From NCBI GenBank assembly GCA_913061095.1, contig CAJXVM010000031.1, positions 1 to 43,485 of the forward strand: a stretch of 43,485 nt of DNA. Reading direction: 5' to 3'. Made by a program: the position numbers and the translations under genes. The stretch's first letter is position 1; each line of letters begins with the position of its first letter. The notes beneath the pieces were generated by a model. That model did not search any database. It had not been told where the DNA came from and saw only the letters and a list, made by a program, of their open reading frames with translations. Below are positions 36,392-43,485 of this stretch, piece by piece. Source of the stretch: an uncultured Ignavibacteria bacterium. GTDB lineage: Bacteria > Bacteroidota > Ignavibacteria > SZUA-365.

Positions 36392-39300
36392 TCAGCGCAT
36401 CAGCGCCATCTTGATTGTCTTTGTGTACGTCGCGCCCGAGGCGATGCTGGTCATCGTCATCGTCGCGATGTACGTCCCGCTCGGCAGTTGTGAACCGTCG
36501 AAGGGAATTTCGTGCATGCCCTGCTCCATCTGGTCACGCTGCTCCTCGTACACGCGGCGGCCCAGTGCGTCGGTCACCACCAGGTGCATGCTGCTGGCTT
36601 CCGGCACGGCGCAGCGGATCAGCGTCGATGGGTAGAAGGGATTCGGGTAATTCTGGTCAAGTGTGAATCCGGCTGCCGTCCCCGGCTCCGATTTCGGATT
36701 GCCGCCAAACCACGGTGTCATCTTCGACCAGTTCATCTTCATGGCGATGTAATCGAGGTTGTTGATCACACCGTTGCCGTCGGTGTCCATGTAACAGCCC
36801 TCGGGCGTCTGCCACGGCGAGGAGGCCTGCGGTTTCCACTCGAGATACGTGAACGGATTGGTCTCCTGGTCGACCAGGTAGCGCTTCGGACCGTTGAGCC
36901 AGCTCGTGCGCAGGTTCGCGTTGTAAATGTACATGTTCAGGTCGCGGCGGTCGCTGTAGTTGACCACACCGTCGTTGTTCGCATCGCCCGGCCAGACCAC
37001 GCAGGGCGTGCGGCCTTCCGGCACCACCAGCAGCGCGGAGGGATACGGCATGTAATCGCGGTAATTTCCGCAGCTGTTCATCGTGTGGAAAATCACTTCC
37101 ATGCGGTAGGCCCCCGGCGGCAGTGTGGGCGGCAGGCTGATGTACTGCGTGCCCTGCAGCGGGACGCCGAACTTCTTCGGGGCACTGAAGGAAGTCTCAT
37201 AGACCAGCGCGTTGGTGAACGGATCGTAGAACTGCACGGTGAAGGTGACCGTCGATGCGAAGTCGGGGAAGGTCACGCTGTACTTGACACCGACCGCGCC
37301 GGGTGCCTCGGCATAGGCGGCGGGCAGTCCCGAGCGATCGACGAATTCGTAATTGAGGCTGCCGGGCAGAAGGTAGCAGGCCTCATCGGCGCCGCGGTAC
37401 GGAACGATCCGGGGATTGTGATCGATATCGTCGGTGACGGTGGGAAGCAGCAGACCGGTCAAATCGGCGTCGTCCTGTGATGCACCGGCGAGGTGAAGAT
37501 CGCCGATTTTCACATCCGCAAACTCGACGGTCTTTTCAATCGAGTTCTGATCCATGCCTGAGACGGCCTGCAGGGCTGCCAGATCCGTGCGATCCCCGCT
37601 CCAGTACGCGAGGGGGCTGTGGTTGGAGTAAAACACATTGTAATCCGAGGTGACCGGATCGTACGTGCTCCCGCTGGGATACGTCGCAAACACATTCCCG
37701 CGTGATCCCTCATGATAATAAATATTGTTGAGGAATTCGGCTCCCGTGGAATAGCGGTTGATCACCAGTCCGTAATAATAGGTCGTGGAAATCGGAGAAT
37801 TGCTGTAGACCGTGTTGTACGCGATATAGCTCGTGGACCAGTAGTTATACAGAGCGGCATAACTGACACTGCTGTTGTTCACAAGCGAAATGAAGTTGTT
37901 GACCACGCGCGTCGTCCCGGAAATGTAGTACCCCTGATCGTAGAGGTACAATCCCGCGTACACGTAGCCGCCCGGGAGGAAGATGGAATTCCGCTCGATG
38001 TTGTTGTTATACCCGCCGTAAATATAGACCCCGTACCGGGTGGAAGTTGAACTGGTTGTGAAATCAATGATATTGTCGATGAAGTCCATTTCGGTCTGGT
38101 AGTACATCATGGCCGCTGCGTAGTAATACTGTCCCGTGAACTCGCAGTTCTCCACGATGTTGTACTGCTCGGGAGTAGTGGTGCCGGGACCATAGAACAG
38201 CATCCCGCGAGACCCCTCGCGAATGCCGCAGTTCCGGAACGTGATGTGGCTGTCGTCCCCGCCCGGGGAATAGACGACGTACAGATAGCTAGATGTCGAG
38301 TTCGCGTTGACACCCATCAGTTCGCAGTTCTCGATCGTGATGTATTCCGAACCTCCCGGGAAATGGAGCACATAGCCGTAAGAAGACCCCGCAGCCATGA
38401 TCGTCATGTTCCGGAAGGTGACGTATTTCGCGGCGTTGAATTCGACGACGTAATTCGAGGCACTCGAGCTTGCGCTGTAGGTCAGGTTCACATCCGGCGT
38501 GTTTCCGGACTCGGACTGGAACGTCACGGTGTTCACAGCTGAAGCGCCGTCGATGTCCCCGATGGAAATCTGTTCTTTGTAGGTGCCTGAACGGACATTA
38601 AAGACCACAGGACCGCACAGGCCGTAGGAATTGAGATCCTTGACCGCGGCAGCGAAGGTCGGGTAGTCGGGATTAACCCCGCCAATGGTGAATGTCCCTG
38701 CGATGGCAGCCTGCCCGCTGATACTGGCCGTGTCATTGTTGTTGACCGTATCCTGCACGCCGTTTGGCATGCTGGTCCACGCCGTGATGGTGTACGGCGT
38801 GTTGGTCAGGAAATTATGGGATCCCAGCGTGAGCTGTGTCTCGCGGTTGTTGAGCGTATCGAGACTGCCCGACCAGTTGTACGCAGCCTGCGGCGCGCCG
38901 TTGATCGTCCAGTTGACCGTTGCGGATGTCAGGTAGTTTGTGCCGTTGTTGCGGAGTGTGACCTTGACATCATACTTTCCAGCGCAGAACGGAATCGGCG
39001 GCGAGTCGATGGAGGCGATGCCCGCGTCGTTCGGACCGGTGCGACCTTCGTCATAGTAGATCGTGCCGCAGAACGAGCGTGGATAGTTCTGGAAATCGAA
39101 ATTCGCTGTCCCGGCACCGGGATTGGTCGTGCCACTTCCTCCGTAGCCTTCAACATCAACGGTAAGATAGTTGTCCGAGAAAATATAGTTCCCCGGCACA
39201 CCATTTGCGTATCTGGAGCCGAGGCTCGAAGAGTAAATCGCGAAGCCCCAGGTTTCGTTGGGATTGATGAGAAAATCGAGATCCGCCGGGATCTCCGTAA

Positions 39301-39646
39301 TGGTGGTCGAATTCGTCGCGGTGACTGAAGCCTGGCCGATAAGCTGCCAGCCCGTGTTGTCATACCTCGTAAGCCCACCGTAACGAGCCCAGATCTCCAC
39401 ACTCCCGGTACCGGGATAGGCGAAAATATTCCAGAATCGATACAACCGTACCGACTGTTTCGCCGTGATCGTGAACATGACGACATCAAACTGGTTGTTC
39501 GGAGTTATCCCGGTACTGATGGAATACTGTCCCTGTGCGTGTACCTGTTGTGTCGGTGCCGGGAGAACCAAAAAACACAGCAGAAGGAAAAGCGGCAGCC
39601 ACACGGGCACTGCATGGACAAATCGTGTTGTTCTCAATGTGTGCAT
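36392..39646 (-). CDS. T9SS-exported beta-helix protein with dockerin-like module (paralog 2)
   Basis: 1084 aa from ATG 39646. GAGGTG stands 4 bases upstream, exactly as in the paralog at 43047, and both proteins then begin MHT; a frame start at 39706 lacks this support. Signal peptide to about VHA (37). An N-terminal beta domain is followed by a CARDB/Ig-like domain (PNDAGIASIDSP...). A beta-helix (about 330-690) opens with GTFTIGG and VVFNVRSGTYKEQ and is rich in Tyr and Asn. A conserved block (EKTVEF...LHLAGASQ...) leads to a pair of dockerin/EF-hand-like Ca sites (DANNDGVVNYSD at 888, DTDGNGVINNLD at 954) and a T9SS sorting domain to the C-terminal KMALMR. Probably surface adhesion or carbohydrate binding. 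Confidence 0.9.
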   Translation of the reverse strand: MHTLRTTRFVHAVPVWLPLFLLLCFLVLPAPTQQVHAQGQYSISTGITPNNQFDVVMFTITAKQSVRLYRFWNIFAYPGTGSVEIWARYGGLTRYDNTGWQLIGQASVTATNSTTITEIPADLDFLINPNETWGFAIYSSSLGSRYANGVPGNYIFSDNYLTVDVEGYGGSGTTNPGAGTANFDFQNYPRSFCGTIYYDEGRTGPNDAGIASIDSPPIPFCAGKYDVKVTLRNNGTNYLTSATVNWTINGAPQAAYNWSGSLDTLNNRETQLTLGSHNFLTNTPYTITAWTSMPNGVQDTVNNNDTASISGQAAIAGTFTIGGVNPDYPTFAAAVKDLNSYGLCGPVVFNVRSGTYKEQISIGDIDGASAVNTVTFQSESGNTPDVNLTYSASSSASNYVVEFNAAKYVTFRNMTIMAAGSSYGYVLHFPGGSEYITIENCELMGVNANSTSSYLYVVYSPGGDDSHITFRNCGIREGSRGMLFYGPGTTTPEQYNIVENCEFTGQYYYAAAMMYYQTEMDFIDNIIDFTTSSTSTRYGVYIYGGYNNNIERNSIFLPGGYVYAGLYLYDQGYYISGTTRVVNNFISLVNNSSVSYAALYNYWSTSYIAYNTVYSNSPISTTYYYGLVINRYSTGAEFLNNIYYHEGSRGNVFATYPSGSTYDPVTSDYNVFYSNHSPLAYWSGDRTDLAALQAVSGMDQNSIEKTVEFADVKIGDLHLAGASQDDADLTGLLLPTVTDDIDHNPRIVPYRGADEACYLLPGSLNYEFVDRSGLPAAYAEAPGAVGVKYSVTFPDFASTVTFTVQFYDPFTNALVYETSFSAPKKFGVPLQGTQYISLPPTLPPGAYRMEVIFHTMNSCGNYRDYMPYPSALLVVPEGRTPCVVWPGDANNDGVVNYSDRRDLNMYIYNANLRTSWLNGPKRYLVDQETNPFTYLEWKPQASSPWQTPEGCYMDTDGNGVINNLDYIAMKMNWSKMTPWFGGNPKSEPGTAAGFTLDQNYPNPFYPSTLIRCAVPEASSMHLVVTDALGRRVYEEQRDQMEQGMHEIPFDGSQLPSGTYIATMTMTSIASGATYTKTIKMALMR

Positions 39647-39721
39647 GACACACCTCGTGGATGGTGAATAGATGACAGACTCTATGTCAGTGACACGTCG
39701 GTACACGCATCATCGTTGAAT

Positions 39722-39760
39722 ACAAATAACAGGCCCCCCGCCCATACGCGGGGGGACCTG
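39722..39760 (-). terminator. Terminator hairpin between the tandem beta-helix genes
   Basis: The stem CAGGCCCCCCGC / GCGGGGGGACCTG (one-base bulge) with loop CCATAC is followed on the minus strand by GTTATTTGTA. The T-tract is weak, so read-through into the next gene is plausible; that gene has no clear promoter of its own in the 140-base gap. Confidence 0.8.
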
Positions 39761-39786
39761 CATCCATGAGGTCATCAAGACAGCGC

Positions 39787-42700
39787 TTAGCGCATCAGCG
39801 CCATCTTGATTGTCTTTGTGTACGTCGCGCCCGAGGCGATGCTGGTCATCGTCATCGTCGCAACGTACATACCACTCGACAGCCCGGAGCCGTCGAAGGT
39901 GTATTCATGTACTCCCTTATCCAGAGCCCGGTATTCCTGATCGGTGACGACATGACCGAGCGCGTCAAGAATCACCAGATGCACATCGCTCGCCTCGGGG
40001 AGGCTGTAGCGGATCACCGTGGTCGGATTGAAGGGATTCGGGTAATTCTGGTCCATCGCGAAACTGCCCGCCGCGCCCGGCTCCGCCTTCGGCGGTCCTC
40101 CGAACCACGGGGTCATCTTCGACCAGTTCAGCTTCATCGCGATGTAGTCGAGGTTGTTGATCACACCGTTTCCGTCGGTGTCCATGTAGCAGCCGTCCAG
40201 CGTGTACCACGGCGTCGCCGGCTGCGGCTTCCACTCCAGGTAGGTGAACGGATTCGTCCCTTCATCGACCTGGTAGCGCCGCGGACCGCTGAGCCAGGTC
40301 GTGCGCAGGTTGGCATCGTAGATGTACATGTTCAGCGCACGACGATCCGCATACGTGACCACGCCGTCGTTGTTCGCATCACCCGGCCAGACAATGCAGG
40401 GCACGCGGCCTTCCGGCACCACCAGAAGCGCCGTGGCATACGGCATGTAGTCGCTGTACACATCGCAGCTGTTCTTCGTGTGGAATATCACTTCGACGCG
40501 ATACGGACCCGGCGGCAGTGTCGCCGGCAGGGTGATGTACTGCGTGCCCTGCAGCGGGACGCCGTACTGCTTCGAGGCGCTGAAGGAGGTCTGATACACC
40601 AGCTGGCTGGTGAACGGATCGTAGAACTGCACGGTAAACGTCACCGTCGCGGCGTATTCGGGGAAGCTCACGCCATACTGCACGCCGATCGTGCCGGGCG
40701 CCTCGACGTAGGTGGTCGGCTGACCCTGCCGGTCGACGAACGCGTAGGTCAGGCTGCCGGGCAGCACGTAGCAGGCTTCGTCCGCACCGCGGTAGGGATT
40801 GACCCGCACATCGTTGTCGATATCCTCTGGGACTTCATTGAGCAGAAGCCCGAACAGATCGCTGTCGTTCTCGGATGCTCCGGCAAGGTGCAGGTCACCG
40901 CTCTTCACATCCTTGAATGTGACCGTTTTCTCGATTGCGTGGGCGGCCATGCCCGATGCCGCCTGCAGTTCGGCGACATTCATGCATGCCGTGTACGCCG
41001 GGTAATCCCAGAGAACGAAGTTCGGTCCGTCGGAGTAGTATACGTTGTAATCCATCTCGGAAACCGCGCTCGGAGCGATATGCCAGACCGTGAGACTGTT
41101 CCCGCCGGTGGCGTAAAAGATATTGTTGAGCCACCTCTGGTTTGACCCGTACGCCGATTCGACACAGCGATTGTTGAGGTTCAGGCTGCTGGACACGTAG
41201 AAGGTATTGTGCGCCACCAGCAGGTTGGTCCCGTACTGGAGAATCAGACCCGCCGACCAGTAACTGGCGTTGTTGTGAATGTTGGTAAGGAAGTTGTTGA
41301 CGAAACGGTTACTCGTCCCCTGATTGTTATATGCATATATATACACCAGGTACCGCGTGTATGAATCCTCATCGGAGAAGAACCAGTTCCGTTCGATGGA
41401 GAAATCGCCCGGATAGGAGAGGTACAGAAGATACTGTGCATAAAGATACACCGGCGCAGTCTGGATAAGACGATTGTCATGAAATGTCAGACGCTCGGTG
41501 TAAGGACCGTAGAACAGGTAATACGCCTGGCCGGTGAATTCGCATCCCTTCACCGTCAGGTCTTCTGTGCGCGAGGCGGACGAAGAACCGTACATGTACA
41601 TGCCGTACGTCCCCTCACGGATACCGCAGTTCTCGAACGTCGTGCGATGATTGAGAACTCCGGAAGCGGAATACACCACCGCATAGTAGCTCGAACTCGT
41701 GGTGTTGATGTTCGGTGAAATCAGCTCGCAGTTGATAAAACTGCCGTCGGTCGATGTGCCCATTTCAACCGCCCGTCCGTAGGAAGCTCCCGTCGCGGTT
41801 ACCGTCATGTCCTTGAACGTAATGAACTTCGAATCGCCCATCGAGATGACATAATTCGACGCACTGGATGTCGCCGAATACGTCAGATTGACCGTGGCGG
41901 GATTCGCGGATTCGGACTGGAAGGTGACCGTGTTGACCGCCGATGTGCCGGCGATATCCGACAGCTCCACCTGCTCGGTGTACGTCCCCGACCGCACGTT
42001 GAAGACCACCGGCCCGCACAGGCCAAGCGTTTTCAGATCCTTGACGGCGTCAGCGAACGTCGGGTAGTCCGGACTGGCCCCGCCGATCGTGAATGTTCCG
42101 GATAGAGCCGCCTTCCCGGTATACGAGGCTGTATCATTGCTGATCATCGTATCCTGCACACCGTTCGGCATCGCGGTCCATGCCGTGAACGTGTACGGGA
42201 CGCCGCTCTGCAGGTTCATCGTGCCGAGTGTCACCTGTGTCTGGCGCGTGGTCTGATTGAGCGTATCGAGCAGTCCCGACCAGTTATTGGTGGGCTGCGG
42301 CACGCCGTTGACCGACCAGTGAATCTGTGCCGATGTGACCTGATTGGTACCGAAATTCTTCAGTGTCACCTTCACGTCATTCATCCCCGCACAGAAGTTC
42401 ACCGGCGAATCGATCGAGGCGATGCCTACGTCGTTAGGAACGGTCACAGCCGCGGCATAGTAGATTTCCACCCGGCAGATCGATCCTGTGAGCTCTGTCC
42501 ACACGCCACCGGTGATGGGCAGGTTCCCCCCCTGATGACCGAAACGGGTGATGTTGACCGGATTTCCGAAAATACTCGACTGCCAGGGACTTGGTCCGTC
42601 ATAGGAGTTGTACAGCGTGCCGCCATTCGTCCCTCGGGCACCGACGATACCGATGTAATCACCGGTTTGCACGAGAATATCGCAGGGAATAATCGCCGTT

Positions 42701-43047
42701 GAGTTCACGTTCGTCCAGTAACCCAGTGTGGTGTAATTCGTTGTTAATGTGGAATACACACAACAGATCGCCGGATTGCACCCCAATTTGAACACCTGGA
42801 TGTTCTGCGCCGCGGTGCTGGCGTCCGTCGGAACACGCACACCAACGATGCGGAAATCCGTCGGAGCCTGGAACCAGAAACCGCGAATCATTGACGACGT
42901 ATAGGTGCTGCTGTGGGGTGGGATTGGCATCATGGTCTGTGCGTGCAGGTCCTTCGCGATGAACACTGACAGGCAGAACATCAGAAGACCGAGCAGTAGT
43001 CGCGCCGGTGCTTCACTACGGGAGCGATTCAGTAACATGGTGTGCAT
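39787..43047 (-). CDS. T9SS-exported beta-helix protein with dockerin-like module (paralog 1)
   Basis: 1086 aa from ATG 43047, with GAGGTG 4 bases upstream. Signal peptide to about LHA (36), an N-terminal beta domain (40-205), a CARDB/Ig-like domain (PNDVGIASIDSP...), and a parallel beta-helix opening with GTFTIGG and VVFNVRSGTYTEQ. A conserved C-terminal third carries dockerin-like sites (DANNDGVVTYAD, DTDGNGVINNLD) and a T9SS sorting domain (NYPNPFNPTTV...) to KMALMR. The N-terminal CARDB block and C-terminal third align closely with the downstream paralog, and the last 25 or so residues are identical. The central helix and first 200 residues differ. It has a strong promoter at 43267-43295 with a leader of about 210 nt. 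Confidence 0.92.
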   Translation of the reverse strand: MHTMLLNRSRSEAPARLLLGLLMFCLSVFIAKDLHAQTMMPIPPHSSTYTSSMIRGFWFQAPTDFRIVGVRVPTDASTAAQNIQVFKLGCNPAICCVYSTLTTNYTTLGYWTNVNSTAIIPCDILVQTGDYIGIVGARGTNGGTLYNSYDGPSPWQSSIFGNPVNITRFGHQGGNLPITGGVWTELTGSICRVEIYYAAAVTVPNDVGIASIDSPVNFCAGMNDVKVTLKNFGTNQVTSAQIHWSVNGVPQPTNNWSGLLDTLNQTTRQTQVTLGTMNLQSGVPYTFTAWTAMPNGVQDTMISNDTASYTGKAALSGTFTIGGASPDYPTFADAVKDLKTLGLCGPVVFNVRSGTYTEQVELSDIAGTSAVNTVTFQSESANPATVNLTYSATSSASNYVISMGDSKFITFKDMTVTATGASYGRAVEMGTSTDGSFINCELISPNINTTSSSYYAVVYSASGVLNHRTTFENCGIREGTYGMYMYGSSSASRTEDLTVKGCEFTGQAYYLFYGPYTERLTFHDNRLIQTAPVYLYAQYLLYLSYPGDFSIERNWFFSDEDSYTRYLVYIYAYNNQGTSNRFVNNFLTNIHNNASYWSAGLILQYGTNLLVAHNTFYVSSSLNLNNRCVESAYGSNQRWLNNIFYATGGNSLTVWHIAPSAVSEMDYNVYYSDGPNFVLWDYPAYTACMNVAELQAASGMAAHAIEKTVTFKDVKSGDLHLAGASENDSDLFGLLLNEVPEDIDNDVRVNPYRGADEACYVLPGSLTYAFVDRQGQPTTYVEAPGTIGVQYGVSFPEYAATVTFTVQFYDPFTSQLVYQTSFSASKQYGVPLQGTQYITLPATLPPGPYRVEVIFHTKNSCDVYSDYMPYATALLVVPEGRVPCIVWPGDANNDGVVTYADRRALNMYIYDANLRTTWLSGPRRYQVDEGTNPFTYLEWKPQPATPWYTLDGCYMDTDGNGVINNLDYIAMKLNWSKMTPWFGGPPKAEPGAAGSFAMDQNYPNPFNPTTVIRYSLPEASDVHLVILDALGHVVTDQEYRALDKGVHEYTFDGSGLSSGMYVATMTMTSIASGATYTKTIKMALMR

Positions 43048-43266
43048 GGCGCACCTCTTGGATGGTGAGAAAGTGGAAGATGTATCTCATTGATGCGCCG
43101 GCACACGCATCATCATATCATCATTGTCTTCACTTCAACACACAGAGATCCGCTTCCACGGCACGGGCAGACAACGTGTGCCGGGAAACACGAACGGACT
43201 CGACGAAAGCACGCTCCGGAAAGCGTGTTTGCAGGAGAGGCTTATCTTCTGATGAGAGACGTGCGG

Positions 43267-43295
43267 AATATACGACAATTACCGGGTGCTGTCAA
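43267..43295 (-). promoter_or_regulatory. Near-consensus promoter for the beta-helix gene
   Basis: Minus strand: TTGACA (43290-43295), 17 bases, TATATT (43267-43272). This is both a textbook sigma-70 layout and the local TTG-N20-TAnnTT form. The gap 43048-43463 (416 bases) otherwise holds the leader, the element at 43302-43326 and the terminator at 43399-43437. Confidence 0.75.
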
Positions 43296-43301
43296 GGCAT
43301 C

Positions 43302-43326
43302 GGACAAAAAAGTTGCTTTTTCGTCC
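43302..43326 (-). promoter_or_regulatory. AT-rich inverted repeat just upstream of the -35 box
   Basis: Arms GGACAAAAAAG and CTTTTTCGTCC (one mismatch) flank TTG. It is placed 6 bases upstream of the -35 element, where a regulator or UP-type element would act. The sequence is closely related to 4323-4339 upstream of the giant beta-helix gene. Confidence 0.45.
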
Positions 43327-43398
43327 ATGCGCGCCGATGCCGAACATCAGCAGGGATTACGCAGCTGCAACTCGTCTGGCCCCAAACCCCCGTCAATC

Positions 43399-43437
43399 AA
43401 AAAACAGGCCCCCCGCCCTGGTGCGCGGGGGGACCTG
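43399..43437 (-). terminator. Terminator of a third tandem paralog
   Basis: The stem CAGGCCCCCCGC / GCGGGGGGACCTG is followed on the minus strand by six T. It is the third copy of the hairpin also found at 36321-36358 and 39722-39760, and lies 26 bases past the stop codon at 43464. Confidence 0.9.
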
Positions 43438-43463
43438 CATCCATGAGGTCATCAAGAGGGCGC

Positions 43464-43485
43464 CTAGCGCGTCAGCGCCATCTTG
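43464..43485 (-). CDS. C-terminal end of a third beta-helix paralog (partial)
   Basis: Only the last codons are inside the window: they read KMALTR then TAG (43464-43466). They match the final residues KMALMR of the proteins at 36392-39646 and 39787-43047, and the same 3' spacer and terminator hairpin follow. This shows that the tandem family continues beyond the window's right edge. Confidence 0.85.

Noticed and set aside
39647-39706. Longer N-terminus for the beta-helix protein starting at 39706
   Set aside because: The extra 20 residues precede a clean signal peptide and have no counterpart in the paralog; the GAGGTG-4-ATG layout at 39646 matches the paralog exactly.

Overview
The window (about 43.5 kb, GC-rich) looks like a chromosomal segment of a high-GC bacterium of the Bacteroidota/Chlorobiota (FCB) branch. 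The reasons are: at least six proteins ending in type IX secretion (T9SS, Por) C-terminal sorting domains; a three-gene sdhC-sdhA-sdhB operon with a single five-helix cytochrome b subunit; and promoters of the Bacteroidota form TTG-N19-21-TAnnTT, of which I count eleven candidates. Clear Shine-Dalgarno sequences precede many starts, which fits a Chlorobiota/Ignavibacteria-like lineage better than a typical Bacteroides relative. That placement is inference; there is no rRNA in the window.

Layout. 1-4160 (-) is a very large secreted beta-helix protein whose 3' end lies outside the window. 4469-6754 (-) is a polytopic membrane protein with a C-terminal TPR region. 6873-6982 holds a cluster of hairpins. 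7000-9418 (-) is a GH18-like secreted protein preceded by an eIF-2B-like protein. 9572-10972 (-) is a KamA-family radical SAM enzyme. 11223-14598 (-) is succinate dehydrogenase/fumarate reductase sdhCAB, followed on the map by a Kef/TrkA-type cation:proton antiporter (14786-16480, -). 16642-22854 (-) holds a T9SS-exported M12-type metalloprotease, a cyclase-family hydrolase, a TlpA-like protein lacking its active-site cysteines, and two small membrane proteins that overlap by four bases. 22888-24318 (-) is a TPR protein, divergent from a cutA-parA-parB run (+, 24477-26745). parB ends inside a 50-bp tandem repeat array. 27165-34134 (-) carries a Kelch/Omp28 fusion, a small protein translationally coupled to a PAS histidine kinase, and a DUF3160 protein. 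34329-36311 (+) is an OPT-family transporter. 36392-43047 (-) holds two tandem paralogous T9SS beta-helix/dockerin-like proteins, and 43464-43485 is the very end of a third member of that tandem family.

How it fits together. Much of the window encodes cell-surface or secreted proteins (adhesin-like beta helices, peptidase, GH18-like protein, Kelch/Omp28, DUF3160) exported by a T9SS machine whose genes are not here. Interspersed are core functions: respiration (Sdh), ion homeostasis (Kef), chromosome segregation (ParAB) and oligopeptide uptake (OPT).

Most interesting signals. (1) A tandem family of large surface proteins with conserved leader, ends and terminator but divergent beta-helix cores. 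(2) A family of hairpins with a GTGA tetraloop and compensatory stem changes, found at three loci and expanded to seven copies behind parB. (3) An AT-rich palindromic motif upstream of two distant beta-helix genes. No CRISPR array, prophage, insertion sequence, tRNA or rRNA was found.
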